64,000 bases of DNA, taken from NCBI RefSeq assembly GCF_003815655.1, contig NZ_CP033917.1, positions 1,240,001 through 1,304,000 on the forward strand, read 5' to 3'. Shown piece after piece: positions 35,932-44,668 of the stretch (position 1 is its first letter; every line of letters begins with the position of its first letter). The notes beneath the pieces are model-generated. The model was not told the DNA's origin, did not search any database, and saw nothing but the letters and a program-made list of their open reading frames with translations. Made by a program: the position numbers and the translations under genes. The stretch comes from Chryseobacterium sp. G0201 (GTDB lineage Bacteria > Bacteroidota > Bacteroidia > Flavobacteriales > Weeksellaceae).

Positions 35932-35971
35932 TTAAAAAGCCTTATCAAATTTACTAAAAATTTAATAAGGC
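35932..35971 (-). terminator. Terminator after the M48 peptidase gene
   Basis: Arms GCCTTAT/ATAAGGC at 35939-35945 and 35965-35971 enclose an AT-rich hairpin-prone loop; the minus strand then reads TTTTTAATTT. Confidence 0.65.
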
Positions 35972-35999
35972 CTTATTCAAGATTAAAATTCTATCTTAA

Positions 36000-36806
36000 T
36001 TAAATTTTTCCTCCCGCAGCCTTATAATATTCTAAAGCTTTTGGCAGATCTTTATTAATATCTGAGATTCTTGTTTCAGGATTAGGGTGAGTTGATAAAA
36101 ACTCTGGCTGTCTTCCTCCTTTAGATGCAGATTCCATTCTATTCCAGAAAGGAATAGCTTCTCTTGGGTCATATCCTGCCATAGACATTAGATATAGTCC
36201 CATTTCATCCGCTTCAGATTCCTGATTTCTTCCGTATTTCAATAAAGCAACCTGAGAGCCAATTGGATACACTTTTTCAAAGACACCTGCCCATTGAGAG
36301 TTAGAAATCGTTCCACCAAGAATAGAACCTCCGTACTGAGCTACCATTGCCTGAGAAATTCTTTCGTTTCCATGACCTGCTAAAGCATGAGAAACCTCGT
36401 GCCCCATTACAACAGCAAGACCGTTATCATTTTTAGTTACTGGCAAAATCCCTGTATAAACGGCTACTTTTCCGCCCGGCATACACCAAGCATTCAATTC
36501 GCTGCTTTGCAAAAGATTAAATTCCCAACTGTAATTCGCAAGATCTGCAGATCTACCAATGGTTTGATAATATCTTTCTGCGGCACTTTTAATTCTGCTT
36601 CCTACGCTTACCACTCTTTTAGCATCTGTTGTACCGCTGATTACTTTCCCTTTAGACAATGTCGTTTTATATTCCTGAGCAGACATTGTTAAAATTTCTG
36701 AATTATTTGCAATTTGCAAAGAAGACCTTCCCGTAATAGGATTTGTTGTACAAGCTGCAACCGATAGAGCCACAGCTCCGATTCCTAATAGATGTGTTAT
36801 TTTCAT
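36000..36806 (-). CDS. M48 family metallopeptidase lipoprotein
   Basis: The 268-residue protein has a lipoprotein signal (GAVALSVAACTTNP) and an M48 (Ste24/BepA/LoiP-like) domain. The zinc motif is GLAVVMGHEVSHALAGHGNE with HEVSH as HExxH, and the third ligand glutamate is in the NQESEADEMGLYLMSMAGYD block. FLSTHPNPETRISDI is the usual C-terminal signature. Relatives act as periplasmic quality-control proteases for outer-membrane proteins, or are anchored to the membrane, so this one likely degrades misassembled envelope proteins. It is divergent from the DUF4251 gene. Confidence 0.92.
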   Translation of the reverse strand: MKITHLLGIGAVALSVAACTTNPITGRSSLQIANNSEILTMSAQEYKTTLSKGKVISGTTDAKRVVSVGSRIKSAAERYYQTIGRSADLANYSWEFNLLQSSELNAWCMPGGKVAVYTGILPVTKNDNGLAVVMGHEVSHALAGHGNERISQAMVAQYGGSILGGTISNSQWAGVFEKVYPIGSQVALLKYGRNQESEADEMGLYLMSMAGYDPREAIPFWNRMESASKGGRQPEFLSTHPNPETRISDINKDLPKALEYYKAAGGKI

Positions 36807-36847
36807 AAATTCGAGTGTTATTAATTCAAGCCTAACAATTTCTATTC

Positions 36848-36855
36848 CAAAAATA
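36848..36855 (-). promoter_or_regulatory. -7 box of the M48 peptidase gene
   Basis: The minus strand reads TATTTTTG, matching TAnnTTTG, 42 bases before the ATG. It lies back to back with the plus-strand box at 36867. Confidence 0.5.
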
Positions 36856-36866
36856 TTTTATAACAA

Positions 36867-36874
36867 TATATTTG
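36867..36874 (+). promoter_or_regulatory. -7 box of the DUF4251 gene
   Basis: TATATTTG matches TAnnTTTG. Transcription would begin near 36881, which favours the ATG at 36916 over the in-frame ATG at 36883. Confidence 0.55.
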
Positions 36875-36915
36875 CATACATTTTGCTATATAAATTTAAT
36901 AATTATTTTACTATC

Positions 36916-37449
36916 ATGAAAAAGTATATTTCAATCATATTCATTTTTGGATTTTTGTTTTTCTTTCAGAGCTTTTCTGCGCAGGATACAGATTCCAAAA
37001 CAGTTGATGCATTGGTAAATTCTCAGGAGTTTACATTCCATGCGGAAAGAGCCAACCCAACCAATTACGATGTAATCCGAGTGATGAATTCTATGCCGAA
37101 TTCTACCGCAACAAGAATTTTGGATTTAAACGGAAACTACACCGTTGAAATAAAAAATAATGTTTTGGATGTTGTCCTTCCTTATTTCGGAAGATCATTT
37201 AAAGCAAATTATGGTGGTGACAACAGCTACAGATTTACTTCAAAAGATTTTACGGTTGATAAGTCTCAGAACAAAAAAGGAAAATGGGTTATTAAGATCA
37301 AGCCTAATGATGTAAATAATGTAGACGAAATTATTATTGAAGTTTATAAAAACGGAAAAGCATTTACCTCAATGAGAAGTAATGACAGACAGCCAATTTC
37401 TTACGATGGATTTATTTCTAAAAATGAAGAAGTAAAGGCTCAACCTTAA
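36916..37449 (+). CDS. DUF4251 domain-containing protein
   Basis: About 177 residues with a signal peptide (MKKYISIIFIFGFLFFFQSF). The mature region matches the Bacteroidota DUF4251 lipocalin-like family: VNSQEFTFHAERANPTNYDV, then VVLPYFGRSFKANYGGDNSY and FTSKDFTVDKSQNKKGKWVI. The role is unknown; members are exported beta-rich proteins. The start was chosen because it gives a proper signal peptide and fits the promoter box. It converges with meaB, with no intervening terminator seen. Confidence 0.85.
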   Translation: MKKYISIIFIFGFLFFFQSFSAQDTDSKTVDALVNSQEFTFHAERANPTNYDVIRVMNSMPNSTATRILDLNGNYTVEIKNNVLDVVLPYFGRSFKANYGGDNSYRFTSKDFTVDKSQNKKGKWVIKIKPNDVNNVDEIIIEVYKNGKAFTSMRSNDRQPISYDGFISKNEEVKAQP

Positions 37450-38433
37450 TTAATCTTTAGAAAGAAATTTTTCAACAAATAATTTTGCTTCGGTACTTGG
37501 ATTTGAAACCATTGTCGCAGCATTTTTTTTGTGGTCAAGGTAAGCTTCTTCTACAGAATCACTCTTTTTCATCATTGCTAAAATATATTCCTGAACCCAA
37601 TATTCAAAACGTTTTTCCGCCTGTTGAGTTCGTACAGTTTCAAAACGTTGAGTTTTCTTTTTTAAATCGATAAATTCATCAATTTTAGAATAAATTTCTC
37701 CTAACCCTTCATTATTTAAGGCAGAACCTAGCAAAACAGGAATTTTCCAATCTTTTTCTTTGGGCGGAATAAAATCAAGGGCTCTTTTTAATTCAAGTCT
37801 TGTATTTTTTGCTTTTTGAAGATTATCCTGATCCACTTTATTAATGAAAATTAAGTCGACCATTTCCATGATACCTCTTTTTATCCCTTGAAGTTCATCA
37901 CCGCCACCAATAATTTTTAAAAATAAAAATACATCAGTAATATCGGCAACCAAAACTTCTGACTGCCCTACTCCAACGGTTTCAATTAAAATATAATCGT
38001 AACCCGCCGCTTCGCAAATCATCATCGTTTCAAAAGTTGTATTGGCAACACCACCCAAAAATCCGGAACTCGGGGAAGGTCGGATAAAAGCATTTTCTTC
38101 CTTGGAAAGTTCTTCCATTCGGGTTTTATCTCCTAAAATACTTCCTTTATTGATAGCTGAACTAGGATCGATCGCCAGAACCGCTACTTTTTTACCTTGA
38201 GAAATCACGAGTCTTCCGAAATTTTCTATAAAAGTTGATTTTCCGGCTCCCGGAACACCTGTAATTCCTACACGAACAGATTTTCCTGTGAAAGGCATGA
38301 TTTGTTTTAATAGATCTTCAGCCTGAATTCTATGCTCGGCTTTTTTACTTTCAACCAAAGTAATAGCTTTTGCGATCAAGCGTTTGTTGCCCGACCGTAT
38401 TCCATCTATAAGCTCTTCTGTAGAAAATTTCAT
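37450..38433 (-). CDS. meaB: Methylmalonyl-CoA mutase-associated GTPase MeaB (ArgK family)
   Basis: About 327 residues. MeaB is a G3E-type P-loop GTPase that protects and gates B12 cofactor loading of methylmalonyl-CoA mutase. The P-loop is GVPGAGKST near residue 55. The region VLAIDPSSAINKGSILGDKT and the Mg-binding ETVGVGQSEV segment are characteristic, and the guanine-specificity motif appears as NKVD (IFINKVDQDN). A large mutase subunit gene is present 14 kb away at 52347-54464, which is a likely partner. The ATG at 38433 gives the normal N-terminus (MKFSTEELIDGIRSGNKRLI); a frame start at 38469 would run into the adjacent repeat element. Confidence 0.95.
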   Translation of the reverse strand: MKFSTEELIDGIRSGNKRLIAKAITLVESKKAEHRIQAEDLLKQIMPFTGKSVRVGITGVPGAGKSTFIENFGRLVISQGKKVAVLAIDPSSAINKGSILGDKTRMEELSKEENAFIRPSPSSGFLGGVANTTFETMMICEAAGYDYILIETVGVGQSEVLVADITDVFLFLKIIGGGDELQGIKRGIMEMVDLIFINKVDQDNLQKAKNTRLELKRALDFIPPKEKDWKIPVLLGSALNNEGLGEIYSKIDEFIDLKKKTQRFETVRTQQAEKRFEYWVQEYILAMMKKSDSVEEAYLDHKKNAATMVSNPSTEAKLFVEKFLSKD

Positions 38434-38457
38434 TAGTTCAAAAATAAGGATTAAACC

Positions 38458-38582
38458 GTGAATGGTCAATAGACAATTTGCTTTGCTCGTGAATTTTTTA
38501 ATCTTACTTAAATTATACGCTATTATTTAATATTTAAAAAATTCACCCCTGACAAGTGAAACGAATTCACCCTTCACTTTTC
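38458..38582. repeat. Intergenic repeat element (family of 23663-23744)
   Basis: Perfect 13-bp arms GTGAATTTTTTAA (38489-38501) and TTAAAAAATTCAC (38534-38546) lie within a stretch whose ends (GACAATTTGCTTTGC and GAATTCACCCTTCACTTTT) resemble the element at 23663-23744. It sits between the divergent meaB and cytochrome c genes. Confidence 0.55.
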
Positions 38583-38646
38583 CCCTTTTCTAATTTGTAT
38601 TTCTTCTAAATTAAGTATTGTTTCCTTAATAAAAAAGGGAATTTCC

Positions 38647-38654
38647 TACATTTG
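38647..38654 (+). promoter_or_regulatory. -7 box of the cytochrome c gene
   Basis: TACATTTG matches TAnnTTTG, 22 bases before the ATG at 38676, and argues against the in-frame ATG at 38652, which would lie within the box. Confidence 0.55.
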
Positions 38655-38675
38655 TTTCAATCAAATAGTTTAAAC

Positions 38676-38966
38676 ATGAAAAAAATATTCGCCATAGCAT
38701 CATTCACTTCTGTACTATTAGCATCTTGTACGCCAAAAGCAACGACGGCAACCGCTCCGATGGCTTCAACTTCTACAGCAGAGCAGATCGCTCAAGGAAA
38801 AACAATCTTTGAAAACTCATGCACAAGATGTCATAAATTACCGGATCCAACAGCGCATACTTCTGTGCAATGGGTTGGAATTATGAATTCTATGGCTCCA
38901 AAAGCGAAATTAACAGATGAACAACATCAGTGGGTTTACGATTATATCGTTTCTGTAAAAAAGTAA
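38676..38966 (+). CDS. Cytochrome c lipoprotein
   Basis: About 96 residues with a lipoprotein signal peptide (SFTSVLLASCTP). After a Thr/Ala-rich linker comes a small class I cytochrome c domain with a single heme site NSCTRCHKLPDP (CxxCH). The distal methionine is probably in GIMNSMAPKAKL. As a membrane-tethered periplasmic electron carrier it could serve a terminal oxidase or a periplasmic oxidoreductase. The partner is not visible here. The ATG at 38676 gives the signal peptide and fits the promoter box. Confidence 0.9.
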   Translation: MKKIFAIASFTSVLLASCTPKATTATAPMASTSTAEQIAQGKTIFENSCTRCHKLPDPTAHTSVQWVGIMNSMAPKAKLTDEQHQWVYDYIVSVKK

Positions 38967-38988
38967 TTTCTTACAACTAAATACACTT

Positions 38989-39016
38989 AAGTCTTCATTT
39001 GAAGGCTTTTTTTATT
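38989..39016 (+). terminator. Terminator after the cytochrome c gene
   Basis: A short hairpin AAGTCTTC/GAAGGCTT with a 4-base loop (ATTT) is followed by TTTTTATTTT on the plus strand. The convergent epimerase gene ends inside it. Confidence 0.75.
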
Positions 39017-40004
39017 TTAACTCAATTCCTAATCCCGGCTTTCCGGATAAGATTATTTTCCCATTTTCCACGAAATTTCCGGTGGCATAATCGTTGGAGA
39101 TGAGATTAGCTCCATCTAAATCTGCATAATCAACAAGGCTTGCCAAAATGCAACCCGCAGAAATTCCAACAGTGGATTCCGTCATACAACCAATCATGAC
39201 CTTGTAATTTAATTCTCGCGCTTTTTTGATCATTTCTAAAGCTGGAGTTAAACCGCCAGATTTCATGAGTTTGATGTTGATGCTTTTATAATAAGGAATT
39301 AATTCGTCCAAAGAATCTAAGTTTTGACAATCTTCATCTGCCATCCAATTAGCAAAACCACTTTTATTCAATACTTTATATTGATCAATCGGTCGCGGCT
39401 GTTCTAAATAGGAAAACTTTTGAACCTCAGCATTTTCCTGAAGCCAGATACAATCTTTATCAGAAAAACTTGCATTAGAATCTAAGGCGATATTTCTATC
39501 TAATTCTAAAAGTTTGTCAACATTTCTTTTATCTAAGCCTTTACATTTCACTTTGAATTTGTTCCAACTGCTATTTTCAATTTTTTGAATCTGTTTATCA
39601 ATATCTCCAACCGAAATGGTGATCGAACTTTCAACTAAATTTCCAGAAGGAATTTGATTTAATTCAATAAAATTTTTGTTTTCAAGCTTTCCGAAAAGAT
39701 CCCAATACGCACAATCCAACGCAGAAAGTAAGAAAGGATGCATATTTAAATTGAATAAAAATTTGAAAATTTTTTTTGGATGAATAATTTTCTGAGCTTC
39801 AATTTGAGATTGAATTTCTTTTAATTTTAAAACAAAACTTTTAAGATCGATTTGATAATAATCGATCGCAACACATTCTCCGTAACCTTTGTAATTTTGA
39901 TGAGACAATTCTATGAGTAATGCTTCTCTTTTATCGTAATTTCCATAAGCGATTGAAAATGTTTCTTTTAAATATAATTGTTTAAGTTCAAACCTTAATT
40001 CCAT
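39012..40004 (-). CDS. Dipeptide epimerase (enolase superfamily)
   Basis: About 330 residues. The enolase-superfamily barrel is complete: the second-strand Lys pair in KFKVKCKG, metal ligands in ALDSNASF (Asp), FSYLEQPR (Glu) and WMADEDCQ (Asp), and the opposite Lys in SINIKLMKSGG. Near the C-terminus DYADLDGANLIS matches the DxDG signature that marks L-Ala-D/L-Glu and other dipeptide epimerases, which act in murein peptide recycling. MenC or muconate cycloisomerase are less likely for that reason. The ATG at 40004 gives the standard N-terminus (MELRFELKQLYLKETFSIAY). Confidence 0.85.
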   Translation of the reverse strand: MELRFELKQLYLKETFSIAYGNYDKREALLIELSHQNYKGYGECVAIDYYQIDLKSFVLKLKEIQSQIEAQKIIHPKKIFKFLFNLNMHPFLLSALDCAYWDLFGKLENKNFIELNQIPSGNLVESSITISVGDIDKQIQKIENSSWNKFKVKCKGLDKRNVDKLLELDRNIALDSNASFSDKDCIWLQENAEVQKFSYLEQPRPIDQYKVLNKSGFANWMADEDCQNLDSLDELIPYYKSINIKLMKSGGLTPALEMIKKARELNYKVMIGCMTESTVGISAGCILASLVDYADLDGANLISNDYATGNFVENGKIILSGKPGLGIELK

Positions 40005-40014
40005 ATTTAAATTT

Positions 40015-40045
40015 ACAAAAAAAGAGACCAAAAAATGGTCTCTTT
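40015..40045 (-). terminator. Terminator after the M36 metalloprotease gene
   Basis: A 10-bp perfect stem AAAGAGACCA/TGGTCTCTTT with a 5-base loop is followed on the minus strand by TTTT. It precedes the epimerase start. Confidence 0.88.
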
Positions 40046-40067
40046 CATTATTACCATCAAATGAATT

Positions 40068-42650
40068 CTATCTTACAATAAGTTTTTCAACCTGAGTTTT
40101 GTCTCCCTGTTTGATGTGAACCATATAAACACCTTTTTGAAAACCTCTTGTAGAAACGGCTTTCTTAGATGTAGACTCTCTGGAATCAGAGAATACTAAT
40201 TTTCCAGACATATCAAACATTGTAATTTTTACATCTTTTTTAGACTTATCAATATTTCCTACAAAGAATTCATCATAGGTTGGATTCGGGAACACAACAA
40301 ATTTATTGTCACCCACTTTAATATCCTGAGTTGCTAAGGCAGTATTACATTCTTGTGGAACTGTAAAATCTTCTACCTGATCATTTGCAACTGTACTACT
40401 TCCTGCCGAAGCATTTACTCCTAAGCCTCTTTTGGCAAATGCATTCCAAATCATACATTTATCTGCACCACCATTACCTACAGCATCAGCCTGAAGAATT
40501 GCATTTCGTCCATCTATAAACGACGGGTTACAAGCCTGTAGTTTAAGTCCGTCCATTACAATTTGTACCGCTTTTGCATTTCCTGAGGTTGTACTTGCTA
40601 ATACATCACTATTGTAACCATATTTTTCAATATACTTCCAAGTAAGATCCCAAAGCATCGTCGCCCAGATAAATCCTATTGCATGGGGTCCGCTGACTGT
40701 ATTTGTTCTTACATATGTATAATTATTTACTGCAAAATCGGGAGAGTATTTAGCTAGTCTGATACCATTCCCTGTAGTTGCTTGGTCTGAAGAGTATGTT
40801 CCTATACTTCTTGCCAGTGATGATGTATCACCAGGTTTGGTCGTAAGCATTAAAGCAAAATAATCTGACCATCCCTCACCCATTTGCTCTGCACTTTGAA
40901 GGCAGCTATATCCCTGACCAGTTAATCTATTTGAAATACCATGTCCATACTCATGAACCACAACTCCATTATCTAAACTCGAATGCTTAAAGCCACTATA
41001 GTCATTAATTAATGTCGTGTTAATTGTAGCTCCCCCAGCAATCTGATTAACGAGATATTCACCTTCATTTTTCCCAATCATGATAGATGGGATAGTAATC
41101 CCCGAAACAGCAGCATCATTACCCATTGTAATTGGTGTAGCATTAACAGGATCATAAATAATAACTCCTGTTGCCCCTGCATTTTGCAAATTTTTCACTT
41201 TCAAAGCAAAACTACAAGTTCCTCTTTTTGCTATACCAATTTTGCCTGCCATATTTGTAACTGTAGAACAACCATCATCCGGTATAGAAATAGCCAAATC
41301 ACCAGTTACAGATTGACCTTCAAACAAAAGGGGACCAAATGCCGCAGATCCAGTTGGTATTTTAGGACGGCTTGCAATATTTGCAGGTGAATTGTATTGA
41401 TATCTTGAAATAGGATCTGCAGGTGTTTGAGCTCTATCCCAAAGGTACATCTGCATTCTTGGAGCTAGTAAATAGGTAGTACCACTAATAACCGTTTCAT
41501 ATCCTGGGTTAAAGTTGGCATTATTAAGTCCACTTCCGTCGAAAGCCTCAGCATTAACAGCATCATTACCGATACCGCCTTTCCCAAAGTTATTGGTTTG
41601 AAAGTTCCTTGAAGCTTCTGTAAAACCAAATTTATAGAAAATATCATGCATCTTATTATTCATATAGAATAAATTCGTGATAGCAGCATCTCTATGAGTA
41701 AAAGGATTTATATATCTTCCTTCTGCATATGGAAAATCAAAATTAAGGGAACTTCCCCCGCTAGGCGAATATCCCGGAGAATTTGTATTATCCTGATCAG
41801 AATATGCATATACGTTATTTCCTCTAGTATTGGTATAATTATTTGTGCCATCAGAATGCCATCCTTCCGGTGAAGCTACAATATCCCACGGGTTACTAAC
41901 CACCGAACGAGATCCAAAAGATGGAGCTTCTAAAGGCAATGCAAAAATATTATAAGAAGCATTGGTTGGTGGAGGTAAAACATTACTCACAAAATTGCTC
42001 TGAGTGTTATCTATTATATGTAAAGGTAAACTTTCCAAATTAGAAGGAGCTGATGTTTTTGACTCGTTAAGATGAGTATCATGTTGCTCCAGGTTACATT
42101 TAAGCGTTAAGTTATCTTTAGTTAGTACTGTTCCGGTACTTGCATCTGCAACAACATGCCATACATCCGAAGAATTTTTATCAGAAACAAATAATTCTTT
42201 TGCTAAGATATATGTTCCGTTTTTCTCAAAATATACGTTAGGTAAATAATCAACCTTAGAAATACCCTCTAATCCTAAATTCTGCTTAATAATGTCTTCT
42301 GAGAATCTTTCCTGAGCATTTCCTTGATTAGCGATAACAATATTTCTCTTAAATTCATTTTTCTCAGAAACAATTTTATCTTCCTTTATAATTACTTTTC
42401 CTAAAGCATTGTAAACTCTTAATCCGTTATATGTTTGCTGAACATTTACGATGTTTACACCCATACTTTTAGAAACATCCTCATTTAAAATGACAATCCC
42501 AATTTTGGTATTCGTATTATCTTTTTGAGTTAGCTGACTACTTTTTTTATAGTAATCTTCAATAAGCACTTTAGAATCCTGTGCATTCATTTTGCCAAAA
42601 GCAAAGAAAGCTGCCACGGAAATTGGCAACAAAAATAATTTTTTATTCAT
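40068..42650 (-). CDS. M36 (fungalysin-type) metallopeptidase with PA domain and T9SS tail
   Basis: The 860-residue secreted protease has a signal peptide (KLFLLPISVAAFFAFGKMNA) and an FTP-type propeptide (about 40-190). The M36 catalytic domain has VVVHEYGHGISNRLTG (HExxH near residue 565) and the downstream EQMGEGWSDYFALML glutamate. A PA domain (ITIPSIMIGKNEGEYLVNQI) is inserted at about 440-540. The last 75 residues are a T9SS type A sorting tail (FVVFPNPTYDEFFVGNIDKS, then GVYMVHIKQGDKTQVEKLIV). It should be released or anchored outside the cell and degrade extracellular proteins. It is monocistronic with a strong terminator. Confidence 0.95.
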   Translation of the reverse strand: MNKKLFLLPISVAAFFAFGKMNAQDSKVLIEDYYKKSSQLTQKDNTNTKIGIVILNEDVSKSMGVNIVNVQQTYNGLRVYNALGKVIIKEDKIVSEKNEFKRNIVIANQGNAQERFSEDIIKQNLGLEGISKVDYLPNVYFEKNGTYILAKELFVSDKNSSDVWHVVADASTGTVLTKDNLTLKCNLEQHDTHLNESKTSAPSNLESLPLHIIDNTQSNFVSNVLPPPTNASYNIFALPLEAPSFGSRSVVSNPWDIVASPEGWHSDGTNNYTNTRGNNVYAYSDQDNTNSPGYSPSGGSSLNFDFPYAEGRYINPFTHRDAAITNLFYMNNKMHDIFYKFGFTEASRNFQTNNFGKGGIGNDAVNAEAFDGSGLNNANFNPGYETVISGTTYLLAPRMQMYLWDRAQTPADPISRYQYNSPANIASRPKIPTGSAAFGPLLFEGQSVTGDLAISIPDDGCSTVTNMAGKIGIAKRGTCSFALKVKNLQNAGATGVIIYDPVNATPITMGNDAAVSGITIPSIMIGKNEGEYLVNQIAGGATINTTLINDYSGFKHSSLDNGVVVHEYGHGISNRLTGQGYSCLQSAEQMGEGWSDYFALMLTTKPGDTSSLARSIGTYSSDQATTGNGIRLAKYSPDFAVNNYTYVRTNTVSGPHAIGFIWATMLWDLTWKYIEKYGYNSDVLASTTSGNAKAVQIVMDGLKLQACNPSFIDGRNAILQADAVGNGGADKCMIWNAFAKRGLGVNASAGSSTVANDQVEDFTVPQECNTALATQDIKVGDNKFVVFPNPTYDEFFVGNIDKSKKDVKITMFDMSGKLVFSDSRESTSKKAVSTRGFQKGVYMVHIKQGDKTQVEKLIVR

Positions 42651-42875
42651 TGTATGTTGATTTTTTTTATGATCTAAACTTATACAATACAGATACTAAA
42701 ACATAATAAAAAATATTAAAAGGAAAAAAGAAAGCGAAATTCTTTTTATTCAATTCTTTCTAGTGTTTTTTTTCAATCATTTCAAACTTTTTATTTTATA
42801 AATTTAATTTTTCTATTTTAGAATAATAAGTTGATAATCTTTACTCTAAATATAATTATCTATCGCGAAGATTTA

Positions 42876-42908
42876 CAAAAAAAGGGAGATTTATTTCGTC
42901 TCTCCCTT
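42876..42908 (-). terminator. Terminator of the RtcB/PrfH operon
   Basis: The arms AAGGGAGA/TCTCCCTT enclose 11 bases; the minus strand then runs TTTTTGTAAAT. The hairpin overlaps the last codons of the TPR gene. Confidence 0.75.
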
Positions 42909-43406
42909 CTTTTTAGTTTGTTTTTTCTTCGGCATTTTAGATTTCACAAATTTCTTTCGTTCTTTCACAGAATCAAGACTACAGGATGTGAAACAATACT
43001 TTTCGGCTTGATTTAAAAATTTCAAAGCATTTATTAAACTTCCTCTTTTCTCCGAAAGCAAAGATCGATAAAGCCATATAATTGATTTATCTATCCCTTT
43101 GATTTTCAATGAATATTTGATCAGTTTTTCGGCTTCATGGAAATCTTCGTTATCCAAAAGGCATTTAATGTAATATTGTGGAACATTTAAGTTCGTCACA
43201 TCGCATAGCATAGCTTCTTCAAAATAGAGCTTTGCTTTTTCGTAATCGATTAACATTTCACTGTAGATTCTTCCCATCAAACAAAGGCTGTCTGCATCTT
43301 CGGGATCATAGGACAAAGCATAATTCAATGCTTCCAGACAATCCGGTAAGCTGTAAGGATAATTATCTAAAGCCTCGAAGTAGTATTTACTTTTAGTTAA
43401 GGTCAT
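42891..43406 (-). CDS. TPR-like protein with basic tail (RNA-repair operon)
   Basis: A 171-residue helical protein with tetratricopeptide-type repeats, for example CLEALNYALSYDPEDADSLC and DYEKAKLYFEEAMLCDVTNL. It ends in a lysine-rich tail (KFVKSKMPKKKQTKKKGETK), which would suit RNA or ribosome binding. Its start overlaps the end of prfH by 14 bases, so it is the last gene of the operon and translationally coupled. A terminator follows. Function is unknown; a scaffold or adaptor for the repair proteins is inferred. Confidence 0.75.
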   Translation of the reverse strand: MTLTKSKYYFEALDNYPYSLPDCLEALNYALSYDPEDADSLCLMGRIYSEMLIDYEKAKLYFEEAMLCDVTNLNVPQYYIKCLLDNEDFHEAEKLIKYSLKIKGIDKSIIWLYRSLLSEKRGSLINALKFLNQAEKYCFTSCSLDSVKERKKFVKSKMPKKKQTKKKGETK

Positions 43407-44091
43407 TTTTGTAGTTTTTTAATTCGTTTTTCAGGACATTTCTTTGTTTTTTGAAAGATTTCTCCTGATAATTCTTTTTAAAATCTGTTCCGGAAAATGT
43501 ACGGATCGGACTTCCTCTTTGCACCTGCAAATGATTGTTCCATGTTTCCTGCATTCTTTTTTGAAGCTGAATAATATTCTGTTCCAAAACTTTTTCTTTT
43601 AATCTCGTGATAGACAATTTTTTATTCTCCAATTGTGAGCGCGTATCTTGCACAAAAACACTTTGTCCTGTCGGTAAATGAGTCGCGCGAACAGCTGTGT
43701 TCACTTTATTCACATTTTGTCCGCCACTTCCCTGACTTCTTGTTGTCTGGAATTGAATATCTTTTTCATTGAAATTGATTTTCTCCAAACCTTCCAGTTC
43801 AAAAATACCGATGAACCAGTTGCTTCTTTTATGTAGTTTCCTGAATGTACTTTTCCCTGTCCAGCAAATGCTTCCTAACCAAGTTTTTAAAAATTCAGAT
43901 AAATCTTTTGCTTTTAAAAGTAGGGTTACGGATTTCAATGTCAGATTTTCATCACCGTTTTCTCGATGTATGATTTCGTAATCTATATTATTATATTTTG
44001 CTTCCTCAAGGAAAACCTTCAGAACTTTGGCAACTACCCATTGGCATTCTAAAGGTCCTCTTCCTGAGGTTATTTGTATTAATTTGTCCAT
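43393..44091 (-). CDS. prfH: Peptide chain release factor-like protein PrfH
   Basis: The 232-residue protein has a class I release factor catalytic domain with the GGQ motif in [20 protein letters not shown] and the following stretch SVFVQDTRSQLENKKLSITR. It lacks the codon-recognition domain of RF1/RF2. The family partner is RtcB, here two genes upstream. PrfH has been shown to release peptides from ribosomes whose 16S rRNA decoding centre was cut by a ribotoxin, which exposes the break to RtcB for ligation. The N-terminal part (LIQITSGRGPLECQWVVAKV) is typical of PrfH. Spacing to the upstream nucleotidyltransferase-like gene is 2 bp. Confidence 0.93.
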   Translation of the reverse strand: MDKLIQITSGRGPLECQWVVAKVLKVFLEEAKYNNIDYEIIHRENGDENLTLKSVTLLLKAKDLSEFLKTWLGSICWTGKSTFRKLHKRSNWFIGIFELEGLEKINFNEKDIQFQTTRSQGSGGQNVNKVNTAVRATHLPTGQSVFVQDTRSQLENKKLSITRLKEKVLEQNIIQLQKRMQETWNNHLQVQRGSPIRTFSGTDFKKNYQEKSFKKQRNVLKNELKNYKNDLN

Positions 44092-44093
44092 TG

Positions 44094-44639
44094 TTATTTT
44101 GGCATTTCACTTAATCTTGGATGACCGACAGGATCAATTCCTTTTTCTAATAAATCTTTTGCAGCCATAACTGCCCAACATTTATCACTAGAATGAATAT
44201 TTCTGTAAAATGAAAGTAAAACATCAGGTCTTACAACAGTAAATCCATTTGTTTCTACGGTTTTTAAATCGTTTTTTTCAAAGAAATCAATTGTTATTCT
44301 GTGGAACTTTTCGTTTTCTAATTCGATTGTTTTCTCATACCTGCGGAAGTTTTCTTCGCTGGGTAAGTGATCGTAACGCGTCCATACTTTCTGAAAACCT
44401 TCCCGCTGAAGAATCATAACGACTTCAGCTACATTTTCCTTATTTACAAAAACATCAATATCCTTATGGTCGTGAGCGTGTTTATATTCCGTATGTCCTA
44501 TTTCAGACATAAAATGCCACGCCCAGCCTCCTGATAAAATGACTTTATTTTTTAATTTTTCTAAAATTTCCAGTCCGTGTTGAATTCTAAATTCCGGCCA
44601 GACTTCACCGTATCTTTTTATATTATGTGGTGCTCCCAT
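44094..44639 (-). CDS. Nucleotidyltransferase-like protein in the RtcB/PrfH operon
   Basis: The 181-residue protein has a nucleotidyltransferase-like pattern: SGGWAWHFMSE (glycine-rich hG-G motif) followed by a D-x-D metal motif in HDHKDIDVFV, then HRITIDFFEKND with a further acidic residue. This fits the MNT/AbiEii-type NTase fold, although histidines are unusually dense. Its position between rtcB and prfH with 2 bp to prfH suggests a role in RNA end processing, for example adding or modifying terminal nucleotides before ligation. It could also be a modifier of tRNA or ribosome. The assignment is by motif reading and not verified. Confidence 0.65.
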   Translation of the reverse strand: MGAPHNIKRYGEVWPEFRIQHGLEILEKLKNKVILSGGWAWHFMSEIGHTEYKHAHDHKDIDVFVNKENVAEVVMILQREGFQKVWTRYDHLPSEENFRRYEKTIELENEKFHRITIDFFEKNDLKTVETNGFTVVRPDVLLSFYRNIHSSDKCWAVMAAKDLLEKGIDPVGHPRLSEMPK

Positions 44640-44668
44640 TTTTTGTTAATTTTTGTTGATTGTTGACA

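Noticed and set aside
39012..40004. o-Succinylbenzoate synthase (MenC)
   Set aside because: The C-terminal DLDGANLIS signature fits dipeptide epimerases and no menaquinone genes are adjacent.
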